This document shows positions 37,341-46,877 of a DNA stretch of 64,000 bases, piece after piece (within the stretch, counting starts at the first letter, position 1; each line of letters opens with the position of its first letter). Origin of the DNA: Symbiodinium natans (lineage: Eukaryota > Sar > Dinophyceae > Suessiales > Symbiodiniaceae); contig CAJNDS010000503.1 of NCBI GenBank assembly GCA_905221605.1, forward strand, positions 59,781 to 123,780, given 5' to 3'. The notes beneath the pieces are model-generated. The model had not been told where the DNA came from. It saw only the letters and a list, made by a program, of their open reading frames with translations, and made no database searches. Made by a program: the position numbers and the translations under genes.

Positions 37341-38969
37341 ATGTGGCCATCGGCCACAACGCCTCAGCATGTTGCCGCGACCGGTCGCACAGAAACTACA
37401 ACATTCATTCGAGCATCTTGTCGGGAGCAAGACTGGCAGCTTGCGGTCCATTTGCTCCAGGACTTGTTACCAACAGACGGGGATCAGAAAGCATTCTGCG
37501 CAGCCATCGCGGCTTGCGGAAGGGCCAGGCGGTGGCAGGTTGCAGTTCAAGTTCTTGCAAACATCATGGTAAGCGAGGTGCTGCCTGATGTTTTCAGCTT
37601 CAGTGCTGCGATCTCGGCGTGTGAGAAGGGCCTGCAGTGGGAGCTTGCCCTTCAGCTTCTTTCGCAGATGATCTCAGTGCGGGTTGATCCAAACCTCTTC
37701 AGCTACAGTGCCGGCATCAGCGCCTGTGAGAAGGGTGGTGAGTGGCGGATGGCCCTGCATTTGCTTTCGCAGATGCTCACGGCAAGAGTAGTGCCAGACC
37801 AAATCAGCTTTAGTGCTGGCATCAGCGCCTGCGAGAAGGGTGGTGAGTGGCAGATCGCCCTGCATCTGCTTTCGCAGATGCCTGTGGCCAGAGTGGTGCC
37901 AGACAGAATCAACTTCAATGCCGGCATCAGCGCCTGTGAGAAGGGTGGTGAGTGGCAGATGGCCCTGCAGTTGTTTTCGCGGATGCCCGAGGCAAAAGTG
38001 GTGCCAAACGAAATCAGCTTCAATGCCGGCATCAGCGCTTGCGAGAAAGGTGGTGAGTGGCAGATGGCCCTGGACTTGCTGTCACAGATGCCCGTGGCCA
38101 GACTAGTGCCAAACGTCAGAAGCTTCAGCGCCGGCATCAGCGCATGTGAGAAGGGTGGTGATTGGCAGATGGCCCTGCATTTGCTTTCGCAGATGCCCGT
38201 GGCCAAAGTGGTGCCAAACGTCATCAGCTTCAGCGCCGGCATCAGCGCCTGTGAGAAGCGTGGTGAGTGGCACATGGCCCTGCAGTTGCTTTCGCACATG
38301 CTCTCGGCCAGAGTGGTGCCAAACGATTTCAGCTTCAATGCCGGCATCAGCGCCTGTGAGAAGGGTGGTGAATGGCGGATGGCCCTGCATTTGCTTTCGC
38401 AGATGCCCGTGGCCAGAGTGGTGCCAGACGAAATCAGCTTGAACGCTGCTGTGTGCGCTGTCGGCTCAGCCAAGCTGTGGGAGCTCGGCTTGTCACTTTT
38501 TGCATCGATGAAAACACGCAACCTAAATCCTGACACGGATTCTTACATCCAGCTTCTGGACGCAGTGTACACAGACGTCGTCGGCTTCGATCTGTTCCGG
38601 CAAGCCTTGGCGAACCAAGCCTGGCCCGACATGCTGCGTGAACGTGCGACCGAGATTGATCTTCATCATCACTCCAGTGGTTCAGCGATGCTGGCCGTGC
38701 TGTGGTGGCTTGCCGAAGTCGTCCCGGAAAAGCTAGGCAAAGGTCTGGATGCAGCCTCCTTCGAGATCATAACTGGATGGGGAAAATCGCGGCGGGCGTG
38801 GGCCACGTCAGACATTCGGGCTTCGGTGCAAAACTTGCTGGACCACTTGCGGATTCCCAACAGGATCCACCCTCGCAACCGGGGCGTGGTGCAGGTCGAT
38901 CTCGCGGGAGTTGATCGGAGCTGGCTTGGCGCACTCTTCCCTGAGTCAAAAAGACTTGGGAAAGGTTGA
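37341..38969 (+). CDS. PPR-SMR protein, intronless
   Basis: 542 codons. Residues 18-410 are about eleven 35-residue PPR motifs; repeats 4-10 are nearly identical at DNA level (105-bp units, core AGISACEKGGEWQMALHLLS). Residues 440-520 resemble a small MutS-related (SMR) domain: DLHHHSSG in place of DLHG, then EIITGWGK. PPR-SMR proteins usually bind organellar RNA; some SMR domains cut RNA or DNA. The Gly of DLHG is His here, so nuclease activity is doubtful. The ATG at 37341 is 13 bp after TTGCCTGGTTAG, a plausible trans-splicing acceptor; the frame is open further upstream. No introns and no telomeric units inside, unlike neighbouring genes. The long minus-strand frame opposite is a shadow of the repeat. 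Confidence 0.9.
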   Translation: MWPSATTPQHVAATGRTETTTFIRASCREQDWQLAVHLLQDLLPTDGDQKAFCAAIAACGRARRWQVAVQVLANIMVSEVLPDVFSFSAAISACEKGLQWELALQLLSQMISVRVDPNLFSYSAGISACEKGGEWRMALHLLSQMLTARVVPDQISFSAGISACEKGGEWQIALHLLSQMPVARVVPDRINFNAGISACEKGGEWQMALQLFSRMPEAKVVPNEISFNAGISACEKGGEWQMALDLLSQMPVARLVPNVRSFSAGISACEKGGDWQMALHLLSQMPVAKVVPNVISFSAGISACEKRGEWHMALQLLSHMLSARVVPNDFSFNAGISACEKGGEWRMALHLLSQMPVARVVPDEISLNAAVCAVGSAKLWELGLSLFASMKTRNLNPDTDSYIQLLDAVYTDVVGFDLFRQALANQAWPDMLRERATEIDLHHHSSGSAMLAVLWWLAEVVPEKLGKGLDAASFEIITGWGKSRRAWATSDIRASVQNLLDHLRIPNRIHPRNRGVVQVDLAGVDRSWLGALFPESKRLGKG

Positions 38970-39230
38970 ACTGCCGTGGGATAAACTGTATCCCCCTTTG
39001 CAATTATTTTGTATTGTTGTTTATATAAAACCCGAGAGGATATGTAAAATATTTGTTTTTTGTGAATGAAGGTTCTAAGGGGGGTATAGAAAATAGGGGC
39101 CTGAATAATAGAATAGGGTTTTGGGTGTTATTATAGTAGAGTTATATATGGGCCATAAGGAAGTGCTATTAGTAATCGCCGACGGCGGTGCTTTTAGAAC
39201 TCGCTTAAAGTGAAATCCTATCGTGTCAAG
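38970..39230 (+). other. Likely 3' region of the PPR gene
   Basis: AT-rich sequence (TTATTTTGTATTGTTGTTTAT, TAAAATATTTG) with no AATAAA and no exon sign. Dinoflagellates often lack AATAAA. Confidence 0.4.
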
Positions 39231-39585
39231 GCCCGAAACCCTATATCATCTAAACCCGAGGGCCCTAATTAGCCCTAAAGCCCTCGAACCCTTAGACCCT
39301 AAGACCCTTGGCCACGCTTCAACCCAGGACCCCACAGTGGTGCCTTAATCGTCGCGTCAAGGGGTGTCAGGTTTCCCGAGGGTTTTGGGTTTTGAAGTTT
39401 GGGGTTCCGGGTTCGGGGCTCAGGGTTTAGGGTTTATGGTTTAGGGTTTAGGGCTAGGGGTTTAGGGTTTGGGTTTAGGGTTTAAGGGTTTAGGGTTCAG
39501 GGTTTAGAGTTGAGGCCGTCGGGATTCCCATGTAGGAAAGAGCGCGGCTTGGCTCCCCATTTTGAACCTGGGAAACCCAAGTGAA

Positions 39586-39866
39586 GAGGCTAAACCCTAA
39601 ACTTTAAACCCTAAACCCTTAACCCTAAACCCTTAACCCTAAACCCTAAACCCTGAACCCTGAACCCTAAACCCTAAACCCTAAACCCTAAACCCTAAGC
39701 CCTTAACCCTTAACCCTAAACCCTAAACCCTAAACCCTAAACCCTAAACTCTAAACCCTAAACCCTAAACCCTAAACCCTAAACCCTAAACCCTAAACCC
39801 TAAACCCTAAACCCTAAACCCTAAACCCTAAAAACCCTAACCCTAAACCCTAAACCCTAAACCCTA
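39586..39866 (-). repeat. Longest internal telomeric array, CCCTAAA
   Basis: About forty units over 280 bp with scattered CCCTTAA and CCCTGAA variants. A TTTAGGG array with (GGTTAGG)n units follows at 39971-40048. Confidence 0.93.
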
Positions 39867-40267
39867 GATACCATATATGCACCTGGATCCTTCGGGTTGA
39901 AGGCCCCCAAACTCTCTACCCGCAGGCTTCGCGCCGGACATGCTTCGTGAGTGGCTGGGTGCATCGTTTGGGGTTTAGGGTTTAGGGTTTAGGGTTTAGG
40001 TTTAGGGGTTAGGGGTTAGGGGTTAGGGGTTAGGGGTTAGGGGTTAGGGTGGCGGGTGTAAAGGGCTTAGGGATTTAAGGACACAGGCTATCGCAGCATC
40101 AGTATGGTTAGTTGGTTAAGGACCCAGTCTTCGCCAACAAAGTCCTTTACCCTAAGCCCTAAACCCAAAAATGGGGGGGACTCAGGGGGTTGAAAGTTCT
40201 GTAACTGCAGCTTCAGTTCGGTTACAAGCGCCCTGAATCCGGTGAGGGATGAAGCCCATGGAGTTCA

Positions 40268-40377
40268 CTACTATTTGCTTAAGAACTCCCCCCAGAAAAA
40301 AAAAGAAGTAAAAATGTTATTCCTTATAAGGGCGTTCACTTTACATTTTTTGGGGTTCTTAAGGAAATAGTAGTTCA
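40268..40377. mobile_element. Foldback element family O
   Basis: CTACTATTTGCTTAAGAACT at the left pairs with GGTTCTTAAGGAAATAGTAG at the right; interior A-rich then T-rich. A diverged copy at 50932-51043 precedes an exon. Confidence 0.85.
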
Positions 40378-40414
40378 GGGTTTGGCCGCAGAATAATCTC
40401 TATACAGTCCCAGC

Positions 40415-40860
40415 AGAGAGAGAGAGAGAGGGAGCACGAGAGAGTGTGTGCTCCTGAGGCAGGTGAGACAGCTGGTGTGGGAGCCGAGGCTTCGCCTACC
40501 GATGAGCGGGAGACAGAGAAAAAAGAGTTAAAAATAAAGAGAGAGCGAGAGAGACAAAGAGAGACAGGGAGAGAGAGAGAGAGAGAGAGTGAGTGATTGT
40601 TTACAAAACAAAGTCAGGCTATGCAGGATGCGCCTGGTGACGAGTACACTCTGGAGGAGCGGTTTCAATTTTCAGTAGAAGCGAGAAGCAGAAAGAGTGA
40701 GAGAGAGAGAGACGGACAAAGATTGCGCAGGCCTACCTGGCCTGGGAAGCCTCCTGGGAAGAGGAGTGTTGCGGAGTGAGAAGGAGGGAGGTATATAAAT
40801 GCTAAAACGAAAGAAAGAGAGAGAGAGAGAGAGAAAGAAAAAAGCACAAAAAAACAGAAG
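40415..40860. repeat. Purine-rich (GA)n tracts
   Basis: Several GAGAGA runs of 12-30 bp separated by short unique pieces. The minus-strand frames here give Ser/Leu/Phe-rich repeats and are not credible genes. Confidence 0.85.
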
Positions 40861-40899
40861 CACAAACAAGAAACAACGACAGGCAGAAGAGGCAACATA

Positions 40900-42440
40900 C
40901 ATTCCGTCGATATTTTGAAGATCAGGATTTTAGGTTTTGAGAATTTCAAATAATATTCCTCAGAGTCCTTGGAATATCCGAAGATAATCGAAAACGAGCA
41001 AGAGTTGAATGATAAAATAACAAACCATACCCCAGGGTTCCACTTGCGAAGGATCCAGGGGCCGGCGCATGCGAGGACCCCTGGGGCTGGCGAGCACCCT
41101 GCATGCACACCCGCCAGTGCCTGGCGACGCAAGCGGAAAGCGAAATGGCATGTTTTTCCATGCGTGGGGTAGTCGAGTTTTTCCGGTGCATTCTCGCTTG
41201 ACGAGGCCGGGGGGCGGCAAGGCCGCGCCTCGTGCGCCAGGGCTTTTTCGTTCCGTCATCTTTGCCCGGCGAGGCCGGGGGACGGCAAGGCCGCACCCTG
41301 TGCGCCAGGGCTCCGTCATCTTGCCCCCACCAAGGTTTGCAGTCCATGGCCGGCTCAAACGAACTCCTATTTTACGCGAGGGCATTCCGCTTCCGCTTCC
41401 TTTTTAGCGTGCGTGGGGTATCCAACCCTTCCTTGTTCTCACTCGGGCTTTTCCTCCTCTTCTCGGAGCATTCCTTTTTGTCTGGTTCCAAACAAACACT
41501 TCAAAGACGATTTCCGATCTCGTGTTTTCTTTGCGTTGGGGACGGGCGCATGGCCCATTTCGCGCTGCAATTTCATGATCGGATATCGAGGTGGGCGACT
41601 TTTTTCATGTCAAAATATGCTTATTTTTCGAAAGATACTTGGGGGGGTTATCACGCATCGCCTGTGTGAATACGCATCGACCGGCGTCCACACTGGGGCC
41701 TTACACGTCAGAACAGGATCGGTACGGATCGAAGCTACCCCATTTCTTGGTTGAGTCCAGCGTCCACAGGGTGCCCTATTTCCATCATCGGAGGAAGCGA
41801 CTGCAATAAGTCTCCACATTAGCTCTGAGCGCGTGGAACCCCGTGTTCAGAGCTACATCTCAGTTTCTATATCGCAAGGCGAGATAGTTATGCCGGCGTA
41901 CCCCCATAACAGAGAAGAGATCGGAGATGATCATCATACATGATTCTAAACCAGCGTTCTCCGCCACGCATTCGCGATGCTTCTTCCGGCGCACGTGGGG
42001 TGTCCATGACCTTTCGCTTCCTTTACTCCTTCTCCAGGCGCGCGTAGGGTATCCAGACCCTTCTCATTTTCCCCTTCGAGTGTGCACGGGGTATCCAGAC
42101 CCTTCTGATCATCTCGTCTGTTTTTCTCCTTGCGCGCATGCGGGATATCCAGACCTTTCTCTTCCTTTTCTCCTTCTCCGAGTGTGCGTAGGGTATCCAG
42201 ACCCTTGTCATTTTCCTCTGCGAGTGTGTGCGGGGTATCCAGACCCTTCTCAGCGTCTCTGCTTTTTTCCCCTTCTTCTTGCGCGTGTTTCCCGTGCCGG
42301 ATCATCGGGCACAATCGCCTGCCCAGCTTAAGGATGCTAAGTACAGGCCAGGGCGGCTCCGGCGGGCAACCATACGGGAGTGTGGCCAAGCGCAATATGC
42401 AGGCTAAGGAAACTCAGGCGGGCGATTGTATACCGGACGC
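40900..42440. other. Telomere-free island, gene content uncertain
   Basis: No TTTAGGG arrays. Overlapping frames of 100-150 codons exist on both strands and none is recognised. A 69-bp tandem duplication lies at 41201-41330 (GAGGCCGGGG(G/A)GCGGCAAGG, then GCGCCAGGGCT). A minisatellite is annotated separately at 41987-42265. Confidence 0.5.
41987..42265 (+). repeat. Minisatellite, GGGGTATCCAGACCC
   Basis: Six units of 40-50 bp, each with GTGCG-GGGTATCCAGACCCTT followed by a T/C-rich spacer (CTTTCTCCTTCTC-like). A further diverged unit lies at 41407-41440. Confidence 0.85.
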
Positions 42441-42787
42441 AATAAGCAGGTCAAGGAGGTCCAGGTGGGCAATTGCGCCCCGGCGACGTGGCCAGGGCGC
42501 CGCTCGAGGCGACGGGCCGGGCGTCGAAGTCTGGCAACGACGCGGGTGTCAGCTGTGAGGTGCAAGAGCACCGCGCGGAGGCCGAGGCAGAGGAGGAGTA
42601 CCGAAAGCGTCGAGCGCGCGCAGGCGGACCCTTGCAACGAAAAGCTTGCAGCCACCGACTCTCGACTCTCGACTGATATGAAAAGAGGCTCCACCCTCCC
42701 GCCTGCGGAGGCAGGTTTTTTTTTTTCTCCAGGACACAGTTGCGCCAAGCTGATTCATTATTCTCCATCCTGACTTCTACCTCGCAG

Positions 42788-43457
42788 GTTCCACTGAGCC
42801 GCCGGAGCGCGAGCTCACGTGGCGTGAGGTCTTCCCGGTCTTACAGCGTCGCGGGCCTCGGTATCAGTCTCGCAAAAGATCAAGATCCCCCCCCCCCCCA
42901 AGCAGAGTCAGCTCTGTCGAGGCTGCATGGGTCCGGATGCGCTCGACGCCATCCCGCAATCACGGGTCTGCGTCGAGTCGAGTTGGCCGGAGCCTCGTGC
43001 GAAAAGACGCGCCAGAGCAGCCATGCACTCGACGAAGGACCTGTGCGTGTGTGGCAGTGACGCCGTCGTGCTGGGGTGCTCCCAGAACAGCTTGCTTTTC
43101 CGCACTGGGCGGGTGTGCGAGCCTGGTTTACCCTCGAGATTATTAACCTGTGGCATGCAGAGGGCAGACGAGGAGAAGGACCGACAGTGTTGACATCGAA
43201 CTTGTTCCCGACACTTTTGTTGTTTAGATCCTCCCTCGGTCCCGGCTGCTGATCGGGCGCAAGAAGCCGTGTCCGTGGACCGCAAGAAAGCTCAGGCTGC
43301 CTGCCAAGCAAGAGCAACCGCCAAAAAGAAATCGGAGGAGGACACGAAGCGACTGGCAAAAGCCGTGCAGTGGGAGAAGGCCGGGCGGCTTCCTTCGAGC
43401 TTCGAAGTTTTTGGCCGGAACAGGCTTTGCAGAGAAGTGGGCCTGTCAGGAGCGCAA
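42788..43457 (+). CDS. Hypothetical charged protein, two exons
   Basis: Exon 1 starts at 42788 after a strong acceptor (GACTTCTACCTCGCAG): PPERELTWREVFPVLQRRGP then an Arg/Ser/Pro segment that meets a poly-C run (42888-42899). Beyond the run three frames are open and the call is unclear. Exon 2 (43228-43457) starts after TTTTGTTGTTTAG and reads DRKKAQAACQARATAKKKSE, TKRLAKAVQWEKAGRLP and SFEVFGRNRLCREVGLSGAQ, donor CAA|GTGACC. The Lys/Ala/Arg helix suggests a nucleic-acid-associated protein; no family recognised. An upstream frame (42450-42676) with EVQEHRAEAEAEEEYRKRRA may be its N-terminal part. Confidence 0.55.
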
Positions 43458-43753
43458 GTGACCCTAGCAATCCTCAACCTTAACACGAACACCTTGCAAC
43501 CCTTACGCCCTGGAGTTAGAGCCTCGAAATCCGACTGCCCTACACCCTACACCCGAAGGCCTCTAAAGCCCTAAATGCCTCAAGCCCTACGCCCAATAAA
43601 ACCTAAACCCTACACCTTAGGCTCAAAATAGCACAAAAGCCTGATGTAAGAAAGGTCCTTGGGCCCAAAAACCCTTAAATAAGAGTTCTTGGAGCCTTAG
43701 GGTTTAGGGTTTAGGGTTTAGGGTAGTTTAGGGTTTAGGGTACACCTATGGAG

Positions 43754-43817
43754 GCTTGGTCAATCCAGCAGCTACCGCTGTGTCGCGAAAATGCCAATCG
43801 AGCTACAGCTGACCACG
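43754..43817 (+). CDS. Duplicated exon, copy 2
   Basis: Frame LGQSSSYRCVAKMPIELQLT, acceptor TATGGAG, donor CCACG|GTTTTG. Pairs with 33137, where the frame is broken. Confidence 0.52.
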
Positions 43818-44374
43818 GTTTTGGGGTTTAGGGTTTAGGCTTTAGGGTTTAGGGTTTCCGGGGCTTCAGGGCGTTAAGTGTCTAGCGCATTAAGGTTTTA
43901 CAGCAGGCTTTCAAGTACGTAGGGTTAGGGTTTAGAGCACAGAGGATTCAGGGTTTTCAGGGTTTAGGCTTTGAGAAGTCACGATTGAGGGCTTGGGGAT
44001 CTTCCGGAGCTCAGGGAGCTTGGGGTTTAGGGTTTAGGGTTTCGAGTTTTGAGTTTAGGATTTGCCATGCTGCATCAAGCCCCAAACCCTAAACTTAGGC
44101 TTCAATTCCAGGGTCTTCAGTTCTGTCAGGTTCAAGGATTTGCTTTTTGGAGTTCCGGAGGGTTTGTGGGTTTAGGGTCTGTTGTGGGTTTAGTAGAGTG
44201 AGTTCTTAGTAGTAGAGTAGGCAACCTTTAACCTTTTTTTGGGTATTCTAATCCCGATAAAATCCCAAAGGTTAACCTTTGATTTCCCCAGGTTACTGGA
44301 CAACTAAGAGTTTGCTTGTTGGGTCAGTGGGGTTTGGCGTGGGCTTGGGGTATAATCGACGTTCTGACTTGCAG

Positions 44375-44429
44375 ACTCAGGATACTTCGAGCCCCAGTTC
44401 GAACTGAATTTATAACCCAGCCATCCCTA
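44375..44429 (+). CDS. Duplicated exon, copy 2
   Basis: Acceptor TTCTGACTTGCAG, frame LRILRAPVRTEFITQPSL; gap-free with 33700. Confidence 0.5.
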
Positions 44430-44541
44430 CCCCCCAAACCCGAAACCCGAAGCCCGAAGCCCTAAACCCTAAACCCCAACCCTAAAGCCTAAAGCGCAAT
44501 ATGGGATTCGGGGTTTCCTTCCATCGCGTCAAAACCTACAG

Positions 44542-44586
44542 AACAAATTGTGTGATCAGCCCCTGAACCAGGAGGGTTTGTCTTAA
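44542..44586 (+). CDS. Duplicated terminal exon, copy 2
   Basis: Acceptor AAAACCTACAG, frame NKLCDQPLNQEGLS, stop TAA 44584-44586. Confidence 0.48.
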   Translation, partial: NKLCDQPLNQEGLS

Positions 44587-44701
44587 GGGTCTTTAGGTTT
44601 TTAGGGTTGTAAGGGTTTTTTGGGTATAGGGAATTTGGGGTTTTCAAGGTTTTTTTTTATGGTTTTTGTCGGGTTTTTAGGGTTCAAGGTCTACGGATTA
44701 G

Positions 44702-44791
44702 GCATACTGGGGCAGCGGATTCTCGGAGGCGTTGTCTGCAAGCATGTCGGCAAGACACGCGCAGTTCACTCAAGCTCTGGGTCATTCTTGA
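44702..44791 (+). CDS. Duplicated terminal exon, copy 2
   Basis: Frame AYWGSGFSEALSASMSARHA then QFTQALGHS, stop TGA 44789-44791. An 18-bp stretch present in copy 1 is missing in the middle. A second open frame runs to 44844. Confidence 0.46.
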   Translation, partial: AYWGSGFSEALSASMSARHAQFTQALGHS

Positions 44792-45842
44792 CAATCATCC
44801 TACATGTTTATGAATACTTAAAAAAAGAACAAAAACTAGAATGATTATTTTAAAGAGCAACCCCCCCCCCCCACAATGGTGCTGTATTGGTTCCAGCAGT
44901 CTACAGTAGAGTACAAGTAGGTGGGCCTTGACCCGGGATGTCCTCTCCAAACCCAACAGACCAAAAGCCCGAAACAAAAAACATAAACTAAACCTTAAGC
45001 CCTAAACCCTAATCCTACACCCTAAACCCTAAAAAGCCCTAAGCCCTAAACCCTAAAAACCCTAAACCCTAAACCCTGACATTCACCCATTGGTCCACCT
45101 GGAGTTCACGCCCCCTTGAGACCCTTCAGATGCAAAGTCCTACCCAAAGGATTCAGGCACCCCATGGGCACCAAGGGTCCGGGTTTAGGGTTTCGGGTTT
45201 AGGGTTTAGGGTTTAGGATTCAGTGCCTTCGGCGGGCAGCTGCCATGCGAGCGCGGAGTGCGCGCCTGACCCGCCGAGCACTTGGTCCTTGCTCGAACTA
45301 AACCCTAATCCCTAAACCCTACCCTAAACCCTATAAACCCTAAACCCAAAAGGGCCCTAAACATATCAGGAGGTAAACAGGAGGGGTTATTCAGGGGTTA
45401 TGGGGGGCCACTTAGGTATAAAGGGACTTGCTCCTTGCACCCCTTCAATAAACCCTTTGTTCCCTAAACCCCTTAACTTTGTGGCGCAAAGAGACCCATA
45501 CGATAAGTCCCCTAGCCCTGTAGGCCAGCAGCTCCTGCAACCACCCTAAGCCCGAAACCCTGTAGCCCAGACCCTTGAGCACCCCAAACACCACGGTCTG
45601 AGGTTTAGGGTTTAGGGTTTAGGGTTTAGGGCTCAGGGTTTAGGGTTTAGGGTGTTGAACCCTGTATAAATGGTCAAATCTCAAGAGTGTCGTCCCTTTC
45701 CGGCAATAGCTTAGTAAGGCCGTCGCTTGCGACATTTTTACCTGCCCTTCCGACATTATTGAGGATGAGGCCTTTTCAATTGAACCCCTAAACCCTAAAC
45801 CCGAGTATCTCCAGAGAGTCCCATGAGCCCCTGACTTTGCCG

Positions 45843-46000
45843 AGAGTGTTGAGTGCCCAGCCTCAGAGTATCCCCGGACTCACCGGAGTGCCCAAGCCCA
45901 GAGTATCTGTGTCATAGTGGGGTAACATTTTGCAGGTTTAAGGGTACCAAAGCGCAATAAGGAAAATATATTCAAGCTTGTAATACTATCCCAACCATGA
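45843..46000 (+). repeat. Family F then family G repeats
   Basis: CAGAGTATCCCCGGACTC-type F units are followed by a G unit (AATAAGGAAAATATATTCAAG, ACTATCCCAACCATGA). The same order, F or G then an exon, occurs at 6033 and 30141. Confidence 0.7.
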
Positions 46001-46034
46001 ACATCATTGTTGGTTGAGGGCGTTATTCCTCCAG

Positions 46035-46119
46035 AAGCTTGAGGAGTTTGAGGCTTCGCTTGCGAGAGTAGGGACAGACCCTCGGGGGTCAATTGTTCGC
46101 TCGAAGCCCGGAGTAGAGG
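46035..46119 (+). CDS. Putative internal exon with GTAAAT donor
   Basis: Acceptor TTATTCCTCCAG, frame KLEEFEASLARVGTDPRGSI then VRSKPGVEG, donor GTAAAT. Convincing texture; no family recognised. Confidence 0.63.
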
Positions 46120-46438
46120 GTAAATGTAGGGTTTCGGTTTTGGGAGGTACAGTTCCTGTTTTGCTGTTGAGGTGATGAAGGCTTTTTGAGTACCGGTTCA
46201 GGCTTTGGGGGTTGGACTTGGTTCGAATCTCAAGCTGAACCTGCTGTCAGTAAAAACTTAGCTTGGGAGGCTGGTTCCAAGGTAACTTCCCCTGAGCCCG
46301 AAACCCTAAACCCTAGACCCTTCGCAGAGATGAGGGAGCTAGGTCAGCTTGGTACCCTACATGATCCCTTGAAAAAGTATACGTGGGGACACAAGGTATA
46401 CCTAGTTCCCTAGTTCTCGACTTCCCTATTAAGAGCTT

Positions 46439-46505
46439 CCCTAAGGGTCCACGTACCTAATTGTGTAGTATATACCTGGGCCTAAAAGGGGTTCCCTTAG
46501 GGCTT
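46439..46505. mobile_element. Half copy of family B
   Basis: CCTAAGGGTCCACGTACCTAA and TATACCTGGGCCTAAAAGGG; the right arm is missing. Confidence 0.6.
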
Positions 46506-46573
46506 GTAAGTAGCTTGAATGTTCCACTCACTTTGCGCCATCCTTCGTCGAGTCTTGTCGCTGCGGAAGCGCC

Positions 46574-46683
46574 AGACCCTAAACCCTAAACCCTAAACCC
46601 TAAACCCTAAACCCCTAACCCTAAACCCTAAACCCTAAACCCTAAACCCTAAACCCTAAACCCTAAACCCTAAACCCTAAACC
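46574..46683 (-). repeat. Internal telomeric array, CCCTAAA
   Basis: About fifteen units, ending just before the ATG of the next candidate exon. Confidence 0.92.
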
Positions 46684-46686
46684 AAC

Positions 46687-46749
46687 ATGCGGCCGCTCAC
46701 CATCCACGGTCTTGCCGGCTCCACCTTTGAGCTCCTTGGAAGCCCAGTG
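46687..46749 (+). CDS. Likely first exon of the FNIP-repeat gene
   Basis: ATG then RPLTIHGLAGSTFELLGSPV, donor GTG|GTACCC. The pattern of two strands joined by a GS turn is how a ubiquitin-like fold begins, and the next exon continues such a fold. The exact junction to 46878 could not be fitted in frame, so linkage is inferred. Confidence 0.48.
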
Positions 46750-46877
46750 GTACCCTTTTCACGTTTTTGGGGGTCAAGGTTCTTTCAGAAAAGTAAGCAA
46801 CCCAAATTAGGGTTTAGGGTTTAGGGTTTAGGGTTTAGGGTTTGGGGTTTAGGGTTTAGGGGTGCCCTCATTGTAAT

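Larger units (their letters stand above)
39930..45285 (+). repeat. Old duplication, copy 2
   Basis: Counterpart of 32440-34690 with the same order of exon-sized matches, but spread over 5.3 kb because 40.4-43.46 kb is extra. See copy 1 for the paired positions. Confidence 0.72.

Noticed and set aside
37703-38536. 277-codon minus-strand frame opposite the PPR gene
   Set aside because: Shadow frame kept open by the 105-bp repeat; the plus frame has clear PPR and SMR features.
40597-41132. Ser/Leu/Phe-rich minus-strand membrane protein at 40665-41132
   Set aside because: Mostly translation of CTCTCT tracts; no start or splice context.
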